9,127 bases of DNA, from positions 1 to 9,127 of the forward strand of contig JANXWT010000352.1 of assembly GCA_025351035.1 (NCBI GenBank), read 5' to 3'. The DNA is from Opitutia bacterium. Lineage in GTDB: Bacteria; Verrucomicrobiota; Verrucomicrobiia; Opitutales; Opitutaceae. Shown piece by piece: positions 7,031-9,127 of this stretch. How positions within the stretch are numbered: the first letter of the stretch is position 1; each line of letters starts with the position of its first letter. The translations under genes were made by a program, and so were the position numbers. The notes beneath the pieces were generated by a model. It was not told where the DNA came from. It searched no databases and was given only the letters and a program-made list of their open reading frames with translations.

Positions 7031-7375
7031 ATGCCCGGTAAACTCACCACCCACGTCCTCGATCTCACCATCGGTCGGCCCGCCGCCGGTATGCGCGTCG
7101 AACTTTGGAGTCACGACGGCAAACACACGCTGCTCAAGGCGGTCACGACCAACGCCGACGGCCGCGTCGACGCGCCGCTGCTCGTCTCCGCCGCGATGAA
7201 AGTCGGCACTTACGAACTAATCTTCTTCGTGAAGGACTACTTCGTCACTCATCTCGACGACAGTCCGTTCCTCGACCGCGTGCCCGTCCGCTTCGCCATC
7301 GCCGACGCCACGGCCAGCTACCACATCCCGCTCCTCGTGACGCCCTGGGCCTACAGCACCTACCGCGGGAGCTGA
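7031..7375 (+). CDS. uraH: 5-hydroxyisourate hydrolase (transthyretin-related)
   Basis: UraH hydrolyses 5-hydroxyisourate, the uricase product, to OHCU, the UraD substrate. The 114-residue protein has the family length and all hallmark sites: LTTHVLDLTIGRPA at the N-terminus with the catalytic His (8), NADGRVDAPL with the conserved Arg (45), HIPLLVTPWAYSTYRGS at the C-terminus with the second His (98), and the diagnostic terminal YRGS. No signal peptide is seen, so it is cytoplasmic. The ATG at 7031 is chosen because the 17 additional residues available from 6980 would be encoded by the repeat arm and resemble nothing in the family. No Shine-Dalgarno precedes it. Its end overlaps the ribosome site of allC, five nt downstream, suggesting translational coupling. 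Confidence 0.94.
   Translation: MPGKLTTHVLDLTIGRPAAGMRVELWSHDGKHTLLKAVTTNADGRVDAPLLVSAAMKVGTYELIFFVKDYFVTHLDDSPFLDRVPVRFAIADATASYHIPLLVTPWAYSTYRGS
7367..7371 (+). promoter_or_regulatory. Ribosome binding site of allC
   Basis: GGGAG lies 9 nt before the allC ATG at 7381 and inside the last codons of uraH. It is the only clear Shine-Dalgarno sequence in front of any gene in the window, and it supports the 7381 start over longer in-frame options. Confidence 0.65.
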
Positions 7376-7380
7376 GATCG

Positions 7381-8664
7381 ATGGCCAATCCCACGCAGCA
7401 ACTGGTCGCGATGCTCGGCGAACTCGGCCGGGTGACCGACGAGCCGGGTCGGCTCACGCGGACGTTTCTTTCGCCGGCGATGCAGCGCGCGAACGCGCTC
7501 GTCGCGGGCTGGATGAAAGACGCCGGGCTCACGACGCGCGTCGACGCCGTCGGCAATTTGATCGGGCGGGTAGGGGCGCAGTTTTGCTGCGCCCTCGATC
7601 ACGCCGGAACTAAAGCCGGGCACAGCAAGTCTGCGCCCCTACCAAAGACGCTGCTCCTCGGCTCGCATCTCGACACCGTGCGCGACGCGGGAAAGTTCGA
7701 CGGGCCGCTCGGCGTGCTGCTGCCCATCGTCGCGCTGGCCGAGCTGAAGCGCCGCGGCATCACACTGCCGTTTCACGTCGAGGTCCTCGGTTTCTCGGAG
7801 GAGGAAGGTGTCCGCTTTGCCAGCGCCTATCTCGGCAGCGAAGGCTACTGCGGAAAATTGACCGCAGCCGACTTGACCATGCGCGATGCCGACGGCATTT
7901 CGGTCGGCGAAACGCTCAAAAAATTCAACGACGGTAAATTCTTTCTCCCGAAACCGGCGCACAAGAGGAGTAACCTATTGGGTTACTGCGAAGTTCACAT
8001 CGAGCAGGGGCCGGTGCTCGAAGCGAAGAAGCTCTCGGTCGGCGTCGTCTCGGCGATCGCGGGGCAGAGCCGCTTCAAGCTGACGTGGACCGGCAAGGCC
8101 GGACACGCCGGCACGACGCCGATGGCTCTTCGGCGCGACGCACTCGCGGGTGCGTCGGAGTTCGCCGTTGGAATCGAAGCTATCGCGCGTCACACACCGG
8201 GGCTGGTCGCGACCATCGGCGCACTCACCGTTTCGCCGGGAGCGGCCAATGTCATTCCCGGTGAGGTCGTGCACACGCTCGATGTCCGCCACGCGCGGGA
8301 CTCTGTCCGCCGCGCAGCGCTGATGCAAATCGGCCGGCTGGCGACACGGATCGCCGATGAACGCCGGCTCACTCGCTGCTGGCAACGCACGCAGGAGAAC
8401 GGAGCGGTCGAGTGTTCGCCGAAACTGACGGCGGCGCTCGCGCGCAGCGTGCAGGCGGTGCAGGGCAAATCCATTTCGCTCGTCAGTGGTGCGGGGCACG
8501 ACGCCGTCGTGATGTCGTCGCTCGCGCCGATTGCGATGCTCTTCGTGCGCTCGCGCGACGGCCTGAGTCACCACCCCGACGAGTTTACCTCGGCGCACGA
8601 TCTCGATGTCGCGTTGCGCGTGATTACCGATTTCCTGCAAAGACTGGCGGCAGAGAATTCTTAA
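7381..8664 (+). CDS. allC: Allantoate amidohydrolase-type M20 hydrolase
   Basis: Probable allantoate amidohydrolase, hydrolysing allantoate to ureidoglycine, CO2 and ammonia with a two-metal centre. The 427 residues show the M20 ligand set in order: GSHLDTV (His 96), GKFDGPLGV (Asp 107), FSEEEG (Glu 141-142), EVHIEQGPVLE (His 206) and GLSHHPDE (His 397-398). HAGTTPM (242-248) and SGAGHDA (369-375) mark the allantoate/N-carbamoyl amidohydrolase group. Related ureidoglycolate amidohydrolase or N-carbamoyl-L-amino-acid hydrolase cannot be excluded from sequence alone, but the place between uraH and allB favours allantoate. Odd points: residues 64-88 are encoded by a palindromic element, lengthening the loop between GNLIGR and GSHLDTV by roughly 17 residues compared with E. 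coli AllC; the TAA stop overlaps the next repeat. The start at 7381 has a good ribosome site and removes 92 unrelated residues of the open frame. Confidence 0.86.
   Translation: MANPTQQLVAMLGELGRVTDEPGRLTRTFLSPAMQRANALVAGWMKDAGLTTRVDAVGNLIGRVGAQFCCALDHAGTKAGHSKSAPLPKTLLLGSHLDTVRDAGKFDGPLGVLLPIVALAELKRRGITLPFHVEVLGFSEEEGVRFASAYLGSEGYCGKLTAADLTMRDADGISVGETLKKFNDGKFFLPKPAHKRSNLLGYCEVHIEQGPVLEAKKLSVGVVSAIAGQSRFKLTWTGKAGHAGTTPMALRRDALAGASEFAVGIEAIARHTPGLVATIGALTVSPGAANVIPGEVVHTLDVRHARDSVRRAALMQIGRLATRIADERRLTRCWQRTQENGAVECSPKLTAALARSVQAVQGKSISLVSGAGHDAVVMSSLAPIAMLFVRSRDGLSHHPDEFTSAHDLDVALRVITDFLQRLAAENS
7570..7642. repeat. GTAGGG-type palindromic element inside allC
   Basis: GTAGGGGCGCAG (7570-7581) and CTGCGCCCCTAC (7631-7642) form a perfect 12-bp inverted repeat, which extends inwards to TTGCTG/CAGCAA after a 2-nt mismatch. 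The 73-nt unit is read through in frame (GTA GGG...) without a stop and encodes residues rich in Cys, His, Ala and Gly that do not resemble the M20 family. It lies exactly where the family has a short loop. Confidence 0.85.
7969..7987. repeat. Short palindrome inside allC
   Basis: AGTAACC (7969-7975) and GGTTACT (7981-7987) form a perfect 7-bp inverted repeat around a 5-nt loop, within the codons just before the EVHIEQG metal motif. The bases are AT-richer than the surrounding gene, and the encoded SNLLGYC falls in a variable part of the family. It may be a small hairpin or chance. Confidence 0.4.
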
Positions 8665-8754
8665 CCACTAATCCACACTGATGAGCACTTATGCGGAGAG
8701 AAATTCAGCCGAGGTCCTGGTTGGATTAGTGTGCCTTAGTGTTCATTAGTGGTT
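8663..8754. repeat. AACCAC-type inverted repeat between allC and allB
   Basis: The outer arms AACCACTAAT (8663-8672) and ATTAGTGGTT (8745-8754) are perfectly complementary. Pairing continues imperfectly inwards through ACACT/AGTGT-like units for about 30 nt on each side. The last two bases of the allC stop codon are its first two bases, and it ends 11 nt before the allB ATG, so it is practically the whole 101-bp gap. It is related to the element at 6937-7017 by its AACCAC ends and GATGAGCAC, but is clearly diverged. Confidence 0.87.
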
Positions 8755-8765
8755 TCAAATCTCTC

Positions 8766-9127
8766 ATGCCCAGAAAACCAGAACCAAAGCCCGCACCCGA
8801 GCTGCTCGATCTGATCGTGCAGGCCGGACTGGTCGTGACGCCCGACGGCATCCAGCGCACTGACCTTGGGATTCTTGAGGGAAAGATTGTCGAGATCGGG
8901 CGGCACATCACGACGAAGGCTCACCAGACGCTCAACGCCGTCGATCACTACGTTTTCCCGGGCATCCTCGACGCGCACGTGCACTTCAACGAGCCCGGTC
9001 GCGCCGATTGGGAAGGACTCGGCTCCGGTTCGGCGGCGCTCGCGGCGGGCGGCGGCACGTGCTTCTTCGACATGCCGCTCAACTCCGAGCCGCCGGCCAT
9101 CGACGCCGCGGCATTCCGCGAGAAGCG
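8766..9127 (+). CDS. allB: Allantoinase, 5' part (3' end outside window)
   Basis: Allantoinase hydrolyses the allantoin ring to allantoate, supplying AllC. The 120 complete codons visible are open to the right edge. A Pro/Lys-rich start (MPRKPEPKPAPE) precedes the amidohydrolase N-terminal beta domain (LIVQAGLVVTPDG, IVEIG). Next is the metal motif FPGILDAHVHFNEPGR with His 71 and His 73, followed by DWEGLGSGSAALAAGGGT and FDMPLNSEPP. The DAHVHFNEPGR..WEG combination and MPLNS separate allantoinase from dihydroorotase and hydantoinase. The carboxylated lysine and remaining ligands lie outside. The ATG at 8766 is the first in-frame start after the repeat; no Shine-Dalgarno is seen. The N-terminus is about ten residues longer than needed for the fold, so a slightly later start cannot be excluded. 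Confidence 0.91.
   Translation, partial: MPRKPEPKPAPELLDLIVQAGLVVTPDGIQRTDLGILEGKIVEIGRHITTKAHQTLNAVDHYVFPGILDAHVHFNEPGRADWEGLGSGSAALAAGGGTCFFDMPLNSEPPAIDAAAFREK

Noticed and set aside
7105..7380. Extended allC open frame reaching back into uraH
   Set aside because: Those 92 codons are the out-of-frame reading of uraH; the 7381 ATG has a ribosome site and family-like start.

Overview
The window is GC-rich, densely coding DNA from a bacterium. It carries most of a purine-to-malate degradation locus. Protein style, an ADOP-type orphan permease, near-absent Shine-Dalgarno sequences and abundant palindromic repeats suggest a Verrucomicrobiota (Opitutaceae-like) or similar soil/gut lineage. That placement is an inference from style, not a marker-gene result.

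Layout, left to right. (1) The 3' part of an adenine deaminase gene (ade, + strand) runs in from the left edge. (2) A convergent large FtsX/MacB-type permease of the ADOP class lies on the - strand. (3) Guanine deaminase (guaD, - strand) follows. (4) A 107-bp divergent region separates guaD from a + strand run: malate synthase (aceB), OHCU decarboxylase (uraD), 5-hydroxyisourate hydrolase (uraH), an allantoate amidohydrolase-type M20 peptidase (allC) and the 5' part of allantoinase (allB), which runs off the right edge.

The genes form a route. Ade and GuaD feed adenine and guanine into hypoxanthine and xanthine. UraH and UraD convert the uricase product 5-hydroxyisourate through OHCU to S-allantoin. 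AllB opens allantoin to allantoate. AllC takes allantoate towards ureidoglycine/ureidoglycolate and ammonia. The resulting glyoxylate would be condensed with acetyl-CoA to malate by AceB. Xanthine dehydrogenase, uricase, the ureidoglycolate-splitting enzyme and any regulator are not in the window.

The most unusual aspect is a dense set of palindromic elements of at least three sequence types. A 'GTAGGG...CCCTAC' type occurs in two intergenic gaps and, strikingly, twice inside genes (ade and allC), where it is read through in frame and adds residues. An 'AACCAC...GTGGTT' type fills the gaps uraD-uraH and allC-allB. An 'AAGCTCCAAC...' type fills the gap aceB-uraD. Two genes (ade, allC) use a stop codon that overlaps a repeat end, and in three genes (uraD, uraH, allB) the repeat ends 11-13 nt before the start codon.
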